This document shows positions 42,600-49,741 of a stretch of 64,000 nucleotides of DNA, piece after piece. Source of the stretch: Pantoea endophytica (GTDB lineage: Bacteria > Pseudomonadota > Gammaproteobacteria > Enterobacterales > Enterobacteriaceae); contig NZ_PJRT01000032.1 of assembly GCF_002858935.1 (NCBI RefSeq), forward strand, positions 1-64,000, written 5' to 3'. Made by a program: the position numbers and the translations under genes. The stretch's first letter is position 1. Each line of letters begins with the position of its first letter. The notes under the pieces are model-generated. The model saw only the letters and a program-made list of their open reading frames with translations, searched no databases and was not told where the DNA came from.

Positions 42600-42879
42600 A
42601 CCGTATAGCAAGGAAGAAATCAGCAAGGTCAGGAAGCTATCTAAAACCAAAACAGCAGCACAGGTAGGAGAGATGCTAGGGCGCAGCGTAATAAGCATTC
42701 AACAAATAGCCTTTAAGCACAAAATCGGTTTTGGAGAAAAATGTCAGCGGCGTTACACCGCTAAGGATCTAAGCAACATCCTTCGTTGTAAAGCGGAAGG
42801 CATGACGTACCGGCAAGTTGCAGAGGCGACGGGCGTTAATTACTACAGCTGCATGTATCTGCACCGGAGGTATGGATGA
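42592..42879 (+). CDS. small helix-turn-helix protein
   Basis: 95 residues with two HTH-like units: TKTAAQVGEMLGRSVISIQQ and AEGMTYRQVAEATGVNYYSC. This layout is similar to phage proteins that bind DNA sites repeatedly. It overlaps ninB by 8 bp. Regulatory role is inferred only from the fold. Confidence 0.6.
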   Translation: MGKPYSKEEISKVRKLSKTKTAAQVGEMLGRSVISIQQIAFKHKIGFGEKCQRRYTAKDLSNILRCKAEGMTYRQVAEATGVNYYSCMYLHRRYG

Positions 42880-43082
42880 AGCGAACATGGTTCACCCACC
42901 CGGAACCGCTCGACACCACCACCGCAAACGAACTTATTCAGCGCTACACCTCCCGGCAGATTCAAACCAAAAAGACGCTCGCATTCGATCCGAAGTTCTG
43001 GCTCGTTTCCGCGCTGCTGCCTGAATACCGCCACGAACCTAAACCAAGCAAGCAATATCAGAACTCAATATGGAGCCAGTGA
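42876..43082 (+). CDS. 68-aa phage protein
   Basis: MKRTWFTHPEPLDTTTANEL then IQRYTSRQIQTKKTLAFDPK. Basic, soluble, not recognised. Overlaps both neighbours (4 bp and 1 bp). Confidence 0.58.
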   Translation: MKRTWFTHPEPLDTTTANELIQRYTSRQIQTKKTLAFDPKFWLVSALLPEYRHEPKPSKQYQNSIWSQ

Positions 43083-43432
43083 TGGATTACAGCAAACTTA
43101 CGGACTTTGAAATTAACAAGCGTGTGCTGGCGATTAAATCGGGCATGAAACCTCTCAACTACGCGCATAACGCCGACAATCGTTCAGCTGGCATGGTTGA
43201 TGTGAACAAAAATTATCACTGGTTTGATTTCTGCAACGATTGGGCTTCTGCAGGGCCAATCATTCAGCGGTCAGCAATATCTCTTCAGTCGCCTGAGTCA
43301 GCAGGAACGGAAGAGTGGTTTGCTCAGTCCTGGCGATGGAATCAACCAAGCATAGAGTGCTACGACGCCAACCCGCGCCGCGCAGCCATGATTGTCTTCC
43401 TGAAGATGCAGGAGAAAACAGATGCCGCGTGA
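43082..43432 (+). CDS. NinX-like protein (DUF2591)
   Basis: 116 residues from the ATG overlapping the previous stop (TGATG). MDYSKLTDFEINKRVLAIKS and the C-terminal NPRRAAMIVFLKMQE are the hallmarks of P22 NinX/DUF2591; the middle YHWFDFCNDWASAGPIIQRS also fits. Function unknown. Confidence 0.82.
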   Translation: MDYSKLTDFEINKRVLAIKSGMKPLNYAHNADNRSAGMVDVNKNYHWFDFCNDWASAGPIIQRSAISLQSPESAGTEEWFAQSWRWNQPSIECYDANPRRAAMIVFLKMQEKTDAA

Positions 43433-43700
43433 ACGCTGCCACCGCTGCCACACCATCCTCACCAGTGAAGATAAACACTGGTACTCAGTCGCATGCGAAT
43501 CGTGCGAAAAAGACCTCAAGTGGGAGGAGTATGAGCAACACAACCCCATCAAATCAGCCTACTGGCGCTGGCGAGCTATCTGCTTTGGAGTGCGCTGGCT
43601 GCGGTTCGGAACTGCTGCCGGATTGGGTATATGCCTGCGACCGCTGCTGCGCCGGTTGGATGCAAGACGACAACTTCAGAATGCACGGAGAGAGCGATGA
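43422..43700 (+). CDS. zinc-finger protein with doubtful C-terminal half
   Basis: 92 residues after GGAG: MPRERCHRCHTILTSEDKHW and VACESCEKDLKWEEYEQH carry two CxxC pairs, a credible zinc finger. From about residue 40 on, the frame runs under another gene (43531-43716) for 170 bp and becomes rich in R, W and L, as shadow frames often do. The N-terminal domain is probably real and the tail may be a read-through after loss of the original stop. Confidence 0.5.
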   Translation: MPRERCHRCHTILTSEDKHWYSVACESCEKDLKWEEYEQHNPIKSAYWRWRAICFGVRWLRFGTAAGLGICLRPLLRRLDARRQLQNARRER

Positions 43701-43716
43701 CCAAGTTACGCAATGA
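43531..43716 (+). CDS. 61-aa zinc-ribbon protein
   Basis: A strong GGGAGGAG ribosome binding site precedes the ATG. MSNTTPSNQPTGAGELSALE, then CAGCGSELLPDWVYACDRCC, a four-cysteine zinc ribbon, and an acidic end. It overlaps the previous frame out of phase and the following gene by 20 bp. Short zinc proteins at this place are common in nin regions. Confidence 0.6.
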   Translation: MSNTTPSNQPTGAGELSALECAGCGSELLPDWVYACDRCCAGWMQDDNFRMHGESDDQVTQ

Positions 43717-43987
43717 AGCCCGCGGCAGAGAATGCCAGGTGAGGTTGATTGGCATCTGCAACGGTAATCCAGAAACAGTCGTATTGGCTCATTACCGCAT
43801 GCCCGGCATTTGCGGTACCGGAATGAAGCCTGATGACCTCTTCGGAGCTTGGGCATGCTCAGCGTGCCACGACGAAATAGATCGCCGTACGCGCCACTGT
43901 GAAGTGACAGAGACACGACTGGCTCACCTTGAGGGCGTTATCAGGACGCAAAGCGCATTACTGCAGGAGGGGAAACTTAAGCGATGA
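43697..43987 (+). CDS. YbcO-like nuclease (DUF1364)
   Basis: 96 residues: MTKLRNEARGRECQVRLIGI, CNGNPETVVLAHYRMPGICG, then GMKPDDLFGAWACSACHDEI. These are the conserved blocks of DUF1364, related to E. coli YbcO, an HNH-like (beta-beta-alpha metal) fold thought to act in recombination beside RusA, which follows here with a 4-bp overlap. Confidence 0.85.
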   Translation: MTKLRNEARGRECQVRLIGICNGNPETVVLAHYRMPGICGTGMKPDDLFGAWACSACHDEIDRRTRHCEVTETRLAHLEGVIRTQSALLQEGKLKR

Positions 43988-44349
43988 ACGAATACAGGCT
44001 TACGCTACCGTGGCCGCCCGGAAACAATAACCTCTTCTCAGTGTTCCGCGGTCGAAAGATAAAAAGCAAAAAGGGAAGGGAATACACCTCAGCAGTAACT
44101 CAGCAAATTACAGAAGCAAATCAGCAATTCCAACTGGCCGGCAGGCTGAAAGTAAAAGTTCTTGCATATCCACCTACACGCGCCCGGCGTGATCTCGACA
44201 ACCTTTTCAAAGCCCCCCTCGACTCGCTCACACAAGCAGGTGTTATCGCTGACGACAGCCTGATTGATGACGTTCGCATGGTGCGCTGCGAAGTGGTTAA
44301 GGGCGGCAGGTTAGAAATCATCATCACTGAATTGGAGCAGGCCGCATGA
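43984..44349 (+). CDS. rusA: Holliday junction resolvase RusA
   Basis: 121 residues (E. coli RusA has 120). The conserved acidic active-site segment RARRDLDNLFKAPLDSLTQA and DDSLIDDVRMVRCE hold the catalytic aspartates; LPWPPGNNNLF begins the fold. The dimer cuts Holliday junctions made during phage recombination. Neighbours are the YbcO-like gene and ylcG, the DLP12 order. Confidence 0.93.
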   Translation: MNEYRLTLPWPPGNNNLFSVFRGRKIKSKKGREYTSAVTQQITEANQQFQLAGRLKVKVLAYPPTRARRDLDNLFKAPLDSLTQAGVIADDSLIDDVRMVRCEVVKGGRLEIIITELEQAA

Positions 44350-44480
44350 CCGACTACCTCAGACAGAAGTGGCTCCGGCTACGCATCATGAAGATGCGCG
44401 GCATGTATGAGATCAACTATCGAATTATCCGGAACTCAGCAAAATTTATGGGAGGGCACCATGCCAGTACGCGAGCTTAA
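44346..44480 (+). CDS. ylcG: YlcG-like small protein
   Basis: 44 residues: MTDYLRQKWLRLRIMKMRGM then YEINYRIIRNSAKFMGG. RxxWxRLRxxxxxG...YRIxxNxAK is the YlcG pattern, and the place between rusA and Q is the same as in the DLP12 prophage. Overlaps rusA by ATGA and the Q gene by 20 bp. Basic; function unknown. Confidence 0.7.
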   Translation: MTDYLRQKWLRLRIMKMRGMYEINYRIIRNSAKFMGGHHASTRA

Positions 44481-44949
44481 TCTCAGCAAAGATCAACATG
44501 ACTGGCTGAATGGCTGGTTAGAACTGTGGGGAGCGTGGGTGTATTCAGGAAGACTGGAAAAGCGCATGACCAGCGTCATAGCGCAATACATGGCTACTGT
44601 TGAACCACAATCCTATCCATATCGGCCAATGTGCAACGATGATGACGGACTCTTGATTTCTCAGGTCGTGGACTCCGTCATGTGCATCGATAAAAAAGCT
44701 CTTGGCATCCTGCTCAGTTACTACGCGCACGGCTCTTCCAAGCGTGCGATCGCATCTTACTATCACAAGTGCGCAAGTCCTCGCAAAATGTCGGGTCGCG
44801 GTGGTGAAAGCTATCGCATACCATCGATGATTACTTGCCGGCGAGAAGTGGACGAAATACTCAATGCGAGTTTGTATCTTCTCTATACTCCGTTGCTAAA
44901 TGCATTCAACGATCGTAAACGTGTAGTGAAAATTAGAAAAGTCGCATAG
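44461..44949 (+). CDS. Q: late antiterminator Q
   Basis: 162 residues from the ATG after GGGAGGG. LNGWLELWGAWVYSG, MCNDDDGLLISQVVDSV and LSYYAHGSSKRAIASYYHKC match the Phage_antitermQ family (QuuD type). The HTH-like AHGSSKRAIASYY should bind DNA at the late promoter. Q then lets polymerase pass the terminator at 45059 and transcribe tRNA, lysis, head and tail genes. Confidence 0.88.
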   Translation: MPVRELNLSKDQHDWLNGWLELWGAWVYSGRLEKRMTSVIAQYMATVEPQSYPYRPMCNDDDGLLISQVVDSVMCIDKKALGILLSYYAHGSSKRAIASYYHKCASPRKMSGRGGESYRIPSMITCRREVDEILNASLYLLYTPLLNAFNDRKRVVKIRKVA

Positions 44950-44955
44950 TAGGGG

Positions 44956-44984
44956 TTGACTCCATTGAGCCAATGAGCCACAAT
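44956..44984 (+). promoter_or_regulatory. putative late promoter pR' with TGAGCCA repeats
   Basis: TTGACT (44956-44961), 17-bp spacer, CACAAT. The heptamer TGAGCCA occurs twice between the hexamers and once more near 45017, so it may be part of the Q-binding or polymerase-pausing signal. A terminator lies about 80 bp downstream, as at lambda tR'. Confidence 0.65.
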
Positions 44985-45058
44985 TTGGATGTAAGCTGCC
45001 GTAAGTGTTCTTAAATGAGCCAGCAGCGACAATTTCCATCACAGTGAGATAGTTAAAG

Positions 45059-45095
45059 AGCCTCGTAGCCTCACCAGCTAGCGGGGCTTTTTTAT
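45059..45095 (+). terminator. late-operon terminator (tR' type)
   Basis: AGCCTCG-TAGC pairs with GCTA-G-CGGGGCT (11 pairs, one bulged G) around CTCACCA, then six T. In the absence of Q it would stop the late transcript before the tRNAs. The sequence CTTTTTTATTGCCTGCAAT at its end recurs at 52173. Confidence 0.88.
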
Positions 45096-45109
45096 TGCCT
45101 GCAATATCC

Positions 45110-45184
45110 GGGTAGGTCGTATAAAGGTCATTACGGTTGGCTGTTAACCAACTTATCGTGGTTCGATTCCACGCCTTCCCGCCA
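45110..45184 (+). tRNA. tRNA-Asn(GTT)
   Basis: 75 nt including encoded CCA. Acceptor GGGTAGG/CCTTCCC (one T-T mismatch), D loop with GG, anticodon arm GTTGG-CTGTTAA-CCAAC giving anticodon GTT, T arm CGTGG-TTCGATT-CCACG. A phage-borne tRNA just behind the Q-dependent terminator, expressed with the late genes. Confidence 0.9.
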
Positions 45185-45189
45185 AATTC

Positions 45190-45266
45190 GTTCGCGTAGC
45201 TTAATTGGTTAAAGCACCCGACTCATAATCGGTCGATTGAAGGTTCAAACCCGTCCGCGAACACCA
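45190..45266 (+). tRNA. tRNA with CAT anticodon (Met or Ile2)
   Basis: 77 nt including CCA. Acceptor GTTCGCG/CGCGAAC perfect; D arm GCTTAATTGGTTAAAGC; anticodon loop CTCATAA gives CAT; T arm GAAGG-TTCAAAC-CCGTC with one mismatch. CAT in a phage tRNA may be read as elongator Met or, after lysidine modification by TilS, as Ile for ATA codons. Stx-phage clusters carry ileZ at this position, which favours Ile2. Confidence 0.85.
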
Positions 45267-45557
45267 AATTCTGGCAGTCAGCTGGATCGCCCCGCATCTG
45301 AAAGGATGATGCGGGAACCAACGCCGCTGATGGGTCATGAGGCTTCCGCGCTGGACGGTTCGAAACTGCGGCATCCAGCAACCAAATCTCAAAATCAGGC
45401 ACTTTTGCGATTGCCTGAAATTATAGGTCAGCCATAGAGCTGATCACTTCTTTCGCCCATGCCAATCAAATCAAACATCCCTCGTTATCGTGTCTGGCAT
45501 CGGGCGTCTTTTATTCACAGCAATGGGCCGGAATATCCGGGATCGCCGGAGACGGCT
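45267..45557. other. 291-bp spacer between tRNA-CAT and the lysis genes
   Basis: Contains an 8-bp hairpin CCCGCATC/GATGCGGG (45291-45315) and a 44-codon frame from 45306 that lacks a good ribosome binding site. It may be a tRNA-processing spacer or remnant of lost sequence. No firm gene. Confidence 0.4.
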
Positions 45558-45962
45558 ATGGACTTCGAAATTACCAAAGAGTTTTTCATAGGCGCCGGCG
45601 GTTCACTTGCTGCGTGCGTAGCTGGAATTCTTGGATTCTCCAGATACTGGGTAAGCGGCAGGGCGGCAAACGCCAATGACCGCTCTCAGATGAACATGCT
45701 TCAGTTTTTGACCGATGAGCTTAAGAGCACAAAGGCGGAAAACAAAGAGCTTCGCGATGAGATAGAGCAGCGCGACGAGACTATCCGGAAATACTGGGCG
45801 GAGATTGGCGAGACTAAAACCTCTCTCCGGCTCATCCAGGAATCTCAGCGACATCTCGAAGAGCAGAACACTCTTCTCAAAGAACAAATTCACGAACTCA
45901 CCACATCCAACATCGAGCTGATGAAGCAGGTGGTAGAGCTCAGGGATTCACTGAGGGTTTAA
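45558..45962 (+). CDS. membrane-anchored coiled-coil protein, first gene of the lysis region
   Basis: 134 residues from the ATG after GGAG (MDFEITKEFFIGAGGSLAAC). One membrane helix (about 9-27) is followed by about 90 residues of charged coiled coil (LTDELKSTKAENKELRDEIE, QRHLEEQNTLLKEQIHELTT). A longer frame upstream is not used. The architecture recalls an i-spanin, but a proper Rz/Rz1 pair exists downstream, so its role is open. Confidence 0.65.
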   Translation: MDFEITKEFFIGAGGSLAACVAGILGFSRYWVSGRAANANDRSQMNMLQFLTDELKSTKAENKELRDEIEQRDETIRKYWAEIGETKTSLRLIQESQRHLEEQNTLLKEQIHELTTSNIELMKQVVELRDSLRV

Positions 45963-45964
45963 CG

Positions 45965-46195
45965 ATGACAGAATTACTGGACGATCGTCCCGTCACCCTG
46001 CGCACCGTGCTCATCGTCTCTCTTACCTCGCTGGCTATCTTCCTTGGTGGCATGTCATCAGGGTATTTCCTTGCCCGGTCTGAATACCTTCCAAAGACCG
46101 AAGCACGAGACAAGGTGGTGAATGAAATTAAGCAGAAAGTTGACCAGTTGCCTCAGCAGATTAATCGGGACATTCAGGAGGATCAGAAGCGATGA
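45965..46195 (+). CDS. 76-aa single-pass membrane protein
   Basis: A cytoplasmic start (MTELLDDRPVTLR), one membrane helix (TVLIVSLTSLAIFLGGMSSG) and a helical C-terminal part (KVVNEIKQKVDQLPQQINRD). It lies between the coiled-coil gene and the lysozyme gene and overlaps the latter by 4 bp. It could be an antiholin or holin partner; not recognised. Confidence 0.6.
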   Translation: MTELLDDRPVTLRTVLIVSLTSLAIFLGGMSSGYFLARSEYLPKTEARDKVVNEIKQKVDQLPQQINRDIQEDQKR

Positions 46196-46659
46196 GCCAG
46201 ATTATTCAGATCCTCAATTTTGAGGAAGGTTTTAAGCCTCGCGCTTATATCGACTCTGAAGGTTACCCGACAATCGGCACCGGCTTTCTGATTGGCCCAA
46301 AAGGCTCACCGGTCACCAACTACACGTTCACTCTATCCAAGAATGTATCGGATGTATGGCTGCAGGAACTGGTCGACGTTAAAACAGCAGAGATGCGTGC
46401 TAACCCCGCAATCTACGCTGCGCTGAAGCAATGCAATCCTGCACGGTCGGATATGCTGATCAGCATGGCTTACCAGCTTGGCACCAATGGCCTGGCTGGT
46501 TTCAAAAACACGCTGTCGATGATTGCAGTGGGCAATTTTACCGGAGCAGCTAACGGGATGATGAATAGCCTGTGGGCCCGCCAGACAAAGAATCGCGTAT
46601 TGCGTCACGCTGATGTGATGCGCACCGGCAGCTACGACATCTACAAGGGGCTGATATGA
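46192..46659 (+). CDS. phage lysozyme (GH24, T4 type)
   Basis: 155 residues. FEEGFKPRAYIDSEGYPTIG holds the catalytic Glu (EG motif), the Asp and Thr of the GH24 triad as in T4 lysozyme; C-terminal WARQTKNRVLRHADVMRTG is typical. It cleaves the NAM-NAG bond of murein. No N-terminal anchor helix is seen, so it needs a large-hole holin, probably the next gene. Confidence 0.9.
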   Translation: MSQIIQILNFEEGFKPRAYIDSEGYPTIGTGFLIGPKGSPVTNYTFTLSKNVSDVWLQELVDVKTAEMRANPAIYAALKQCNPARSDMLISMAYQLGTNGLAGFKNTLSMIAVGNFTGAANGMMNSLWARQTKNRVLRHADVMRTGSYDIYKGLI

Positions 46660-47000
46660 CATTCCTTGTATGGATACTGATTATCTTCGCCATGATTATC
46701 GCGCTGCTGCTGATTCGCAAATACACCAGTCTCGAATTCGTTGCCCATGCCAAATTGTTGTTTAAAGCGTGGAGCGTTTGGCTGGCGTCACTCGGTTCTA
46801 TGCTTAGCGCGTGGGTGCAATCATTTCCCACAGCTGCGCTTGATGCGTGGTCAAGCCTGCCGCCTGATGTCAAAGATATGCTACCCCATAATTACTTGGG
46901 CATGATTGGCGCTTTCATGGTGGCAATGGGCGTAATTGCTCAGTTCATACGCCAGAATAAACTTCTCGCAAGCAAAGAGCGGATGGAGATTAAGTCATGA
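46656..47000 (+). CDS. holin (DUF7940 type)
   Basis: 114 residues with two or three hydrophobic segments: FLVWILIIFAMIIALLLI at the start, FKAWSVWLASLGSMLSAWVQ and GMIGAFMVAMGVIAQFIRQN. The latter two with the intervening amphipathic loop match phage holins of the DUF7940 group. It overlaps lysozyme by 4 bp. It would form inner-membrane lesions to release the endolysin. Confidence 0.75.
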   Translation: MTFLVWILIIFAMIIALLLIRKYTSLEFVAHAKLLFKAWSVWLASLGSMLSAWVQSFPTAALDAWSSLPPDVKDMLPHNYLGMIGAFMVAMGVIAQFIRQNKLLASKERMEIKS

Positions 47001-47293
47001 GCGAAATCCTCTCATTCCTCACCGGCGGCTGGAATTACGTTTTGGCCGCTCTTGCTGTTGTGGCTGCATTACTGACGAGTTACTTCGGAGGTAAGAAAGT
47101 TGGCACTGTCCAGACGCAGGCAAAGGCAGATGTGGCTGCTGCTGAAAAAGATAAGAGCCAGGTTGAGGAAGTAGCGAAGAAACAGAGCGAGAACGCGGAG
47201 GCCGCCAAGAATGTTCAGTCGATTAATTCCGGCATTAGCGATAGTGCTGCTCGCGACAAGCTGCAGCGGTCGAAGTACAACTCAGCCGACTAA
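46997..47293 (+). CDS. inner-membrane spanin (Rz-like)
   Basis: 98 residues: N-terminal membrane helix (YVLAALAVVAALLTSYFGG), then a periplasmic coiled coil (KADVAAAEKDKSQVEEVAKK). The last 83 bp overlap the next gene in another frame, the signature of Rz/Rz1 pairs. It fuses inner and outer membrane at the end of lysis. Confidence 0.8.
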   Translation: MSEILSFLTGGWNYVLAALAVVAALLTSYFGGKKVGTVQTQAKADVAAAEKDKSQVEEVAKKQSENAEAAKNVQSINSGISDSAARDKLQRSKYNSAD

Positions 47294-47444
47294 CCAGCCA
47301 ACACAGGTAGTCGATTCATCCTGTAGCGCATTCTCACCCATCATCACCCACGGCGACGACTACAAGGTCATGGACATCAGAACCGTCCGGGCTATCAACG
47401 CTCATAACGACCTGTACGACAAGCTGTGCGGAGACAAGAAATGA
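47211..47444 (+). CDS. outer-membrane spanin lipoprotein (Rz1-like)
   Basis: 77 residues with a lipoprotein signal (LIPALAIVLLATSC; Cys in LATSC is the lipidation site), followed by a short P/T/Q-rich region as in Rz1 and an extra C-terminal part. Overlaps the Rz-like gene out of frame. It works with the i-spanin across the periplasm. Confidence 0.8.
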   Translation: MFSRLIPALAIVLLATSCSGRSTTQPTNQPTQVVDSSCSAFSPIITHGDDYKVMDIRTVRAINAHNDLYDKLCGDKK

Positions 47445-47680
47445 ATCCACTTAAATGGCTGCTGACGAAAGCAGAGCCTTCAACCAGGGAAAACACCGTG
47501 AGCGATATCACCGCATCAGATCCAGTAGCAGCAGAAGCACAAGAAGCAGCACCAGTAGTTGCAGTAAAAACCGGCGTGAAAGATTTCGAAGCAGCCTTCA
47601 CCTTCGTTGAGCAGGGCGTCAATCAGTTGGGCATCGCCGCTAAAGATGAGCTGAAAGCGCTGGCGCAGAAGTACCTGTAA
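47441..47680 (+). CDS. 79-aa phage protein of unknown function
   Basis: From the ATG after GGAG (MNPLKWLLTKAEPSTRENTV), overlapping the o-spanin stop. Central A/V/P/E-rich linker, then a helix (AAFTFVEQGVNQLGIAAKDE). Possibly a virion or lysis accessory protein. Not recognised. Confidence 0.6.
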   Translation: MNPLKWLLTKAEPSTRENTVSDITASDPVAAEAQEAAPVVAVKTGVKDFEAAFTFVEQGVNQLGIAAKDELKALAQKYL

Positions 47681-47748
47681 GGCATTACAAGAGCCATCAA
47701 CTTTTCCAGGTGGCTCTGATAATGATTTACCCAAGCGAGGAATCGAAC

Positions 47749-47970
47749 ATGAGCACTAAATGCATGTCAGTTGGCGGCTACCCGGTAGACGTAGCAACAC
47801 CTGAAGATGTTGAGGGTGGCGATTACACTTTGCCTCCAGCAACGACCGCTGCTATCGGTGGCGTGAAGAAAATGGCAACGCAGGCTGATTCAACCGCAAC
47901 CGATGTTGCTGGCCTGGTGGCTGACTTCAACGCGCTGCTTGCTAAGGCACGAACTGCAGGATTGATTTGA
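47749..47970 (+). CDS. head fibre-like protein
   Basis: 73 residues from the ATG after GAGGAA. The C-terminal half IGGVKKMATQADSTATDVAG then LVADFNALLAKARTAGLI is the conserved motif of the short phage head-fibre family (fiber_2). Such proteins decorate capsids of related phages. Located just before the terminase genes. Confidence 0.65.
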   Translation: MSTKCMSVGGYPVDVATPEDVEGGDYTLPPATTAAIGGVKKMATQADSTATDVAGLVADFNALLAKARTAGLI

Positions 47971-47971
47971 T

Positions 47972-48385
47972 ATGAATGGCCTGACTCAGAAGCAAGAAAA
48001 GTTCTGTCAGGCATACATCGAAACGGGTAATGCTTCAGAGGCTTATCGGACGGCGTATGCTGCTGACAAGATGAAACCGGAAGCAGTGCACGTAAAGGCG
48101 TCGGAGCTTCTCTCCAGCGGTAAGGTATCGGTAAGGGTTGCAGAATTGAAGGCTGACGTTAGAGCTCGTCATGATGTGACTGTCGACTCCCTCATACGTG
48201 AACTGGAAGAGGCCAGGCAAGCAGCGTTAACTGCTGAAACTCCTCAGTCTTCAGCTGCTGTAGCGGCGACGATGGGCAAGGCCAAGCTTACCGGACTCGA
48301 CAAGCAGGTGGTTGAACTGCATGGCGCCATTGGCATCAACCTGAACAAATCCCTCAGTGAGCTATTCGACGATGACGGCAATTAA
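47972..48385 (+). CDS. terminase small subunit
   Basis: 137 residues: LTQKQEKFCQAYIETGNASE then AYRTAYAADKMKPEAVHVKA, the helix-turn-helix DNA-binding domain of the Terminase_2 family, followed by a helical oligomerisation region. It would recognise the packaging site and recruit the large subunit. It overlaps the terL start by 14 bp. Confidence 0.9.
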   Translation: MNGLTQKQEKFCQAYIETGNASEAYRTAYAADKMKPEAVHVKASELLSSGKVSVRVAELKADVRARHDVTVDSLIRELEEARQAALTAETPQSSAAVAATMGKAKLTGLDKQVVELHGAIGINLNKSLSELFDDDGN

Positions 48386-49741
48386 TCCCATATTCAGACC
48401 TTTTGTTAAGCCTGCCCGCTACAAAGTAGCAAAGGTGGTCGCGGGTCAGGGAAAAGCTGGACGATCGCACGCTTACTGGTAGAGATAGCCAGGCGGGGCG
48501 CTTATCGCTTTCTCTGCGCCCGCGAATTGCAGAACAGTATCAGCGACTCAGTTATTCGTCTGCTCGACGACACAATCAACCGTGAAGGATATCAGGCTGA
48601 GTTCGAAGTTCAGCGTGCCAGTATTCGCCACCTGTTCACCGGTAGCGAGTTCATGTTCTACGGCATCAAGAACAACCCGACAAAAATTAAATCGCTTGAG
48701 GGTATCGATATCTGCTGGATGGAAGAGGCAGAAGCGGTATCAAAAGAGTCGTGGGACATCCTGATCCCCACCATTCGTAAGCCCGGATCTGAAATATGGG
48801 TCAGCTACAACCCGAAAAACATTCTGGACGACACGCATCAGCGCTTTGTAATCGCTCCGCCTGATGACATCTGCCTGCTCACAGTGAACTACAGCGAGAA
48901 TCCATGGTTCCCTGACGTTCTGCGGCTGGAGATGGAGGAATGCAAGCGTAAAGACTACGACCTCTATCTGCACATCTGGGAAGGCGAGCCGGTCGCTGAC
49001 AGCGATATGGCAATCATCAAGCCATCGTGGATTGCTGCTGCGGTTGATGCGCACAAGCTGCTTGGGTTCGACATTGCCGGAGAAAAGCGAGTTGGATTCG
49101 ACGTAGCTGATGAGGGTGAAGACAGCAATGCCCTGACGCTTCGTCATGGTTCAGTGGCTGTAGATGTGCAGGAATGGGATAAGGGTGATGTTATCGAATC
49201 ATCCAACCGCGTAAACCTCTATGCCGAGCAGCAGCATGCTGATGAAATCATTTATGACTCCATCGGTGTCGGCGCTGGCGTAAAAGCGCAATTGGGCAGA
49301 ATAGCCAAAGTGAACATACAGGGCTTCAATGCCGGCGGCGCTGTCCTGCATCCTGAATCTGAATACATGGCTGGCAAGAAGAACAAAGACATGTTTGCGA
49401 ACATCAAAGCGCAGGCATGGTGGCATGTACGCGATCGCTTCTACAAAACATGGCGCAGCGTCGAGGCCCGTAAAGCCGACCCGAATTGCACGCTCGAGTA
49501 CAAACCTGACGAGCTGATAAGCCTCTCATCTTCCATTCCGAAACTTGAATACCTCAAGGCTGAGTTGTCACGCCCATGGGTTGACTACGACGGCAACGGA
49601 AAGGTGAAGGTTGAGAGCAAAAAGGACATGAAGAAGCGCGGAATACCGTCACCAAACATGGCTGACTCGCTGATTATGGCGTACGCACCACTTATCAGGA
49701 AGCCCATGGTCATCGACCCACGCCAACTCGGGAGAATTTAA
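48372..49741 (+). pseudogene. terminase large subunit, frameshifted at the Walker A motif
   Basis: The start ATG at 48372 reads [20 protein letters not shown], then leaves the terminase frame and stops at TAG (48480-48482). The rest ([11 protein letters not shown] onward, from 48431) is open in the +2 frame to 49741. Adding one A to the GCAAAGG run (making GCAAAAGG) restores one continuous gene of about 456 residues with Walker A GGRGSGKS, Walker B-like [11 protein letters not shown] and a nuclease domain with [16 protein letters not shown]. Either a real inactivating deletion or a homopolymer sequencing error. Confidence 0.85.

Noticed and set aside
45306..45437. 44-codon frame after the CAT tRNA
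   Set aside because: Its start lies in a hairpin, spacing to a ribosome binding site is poor, and the product has no recognisable features.
48429..48435. Programmed frameshift in the large terminase
   Set aside because: A GCA AAG does not fit X XXY YYZ and terminases of this family are normally read in one frame; a base loss is simpler.
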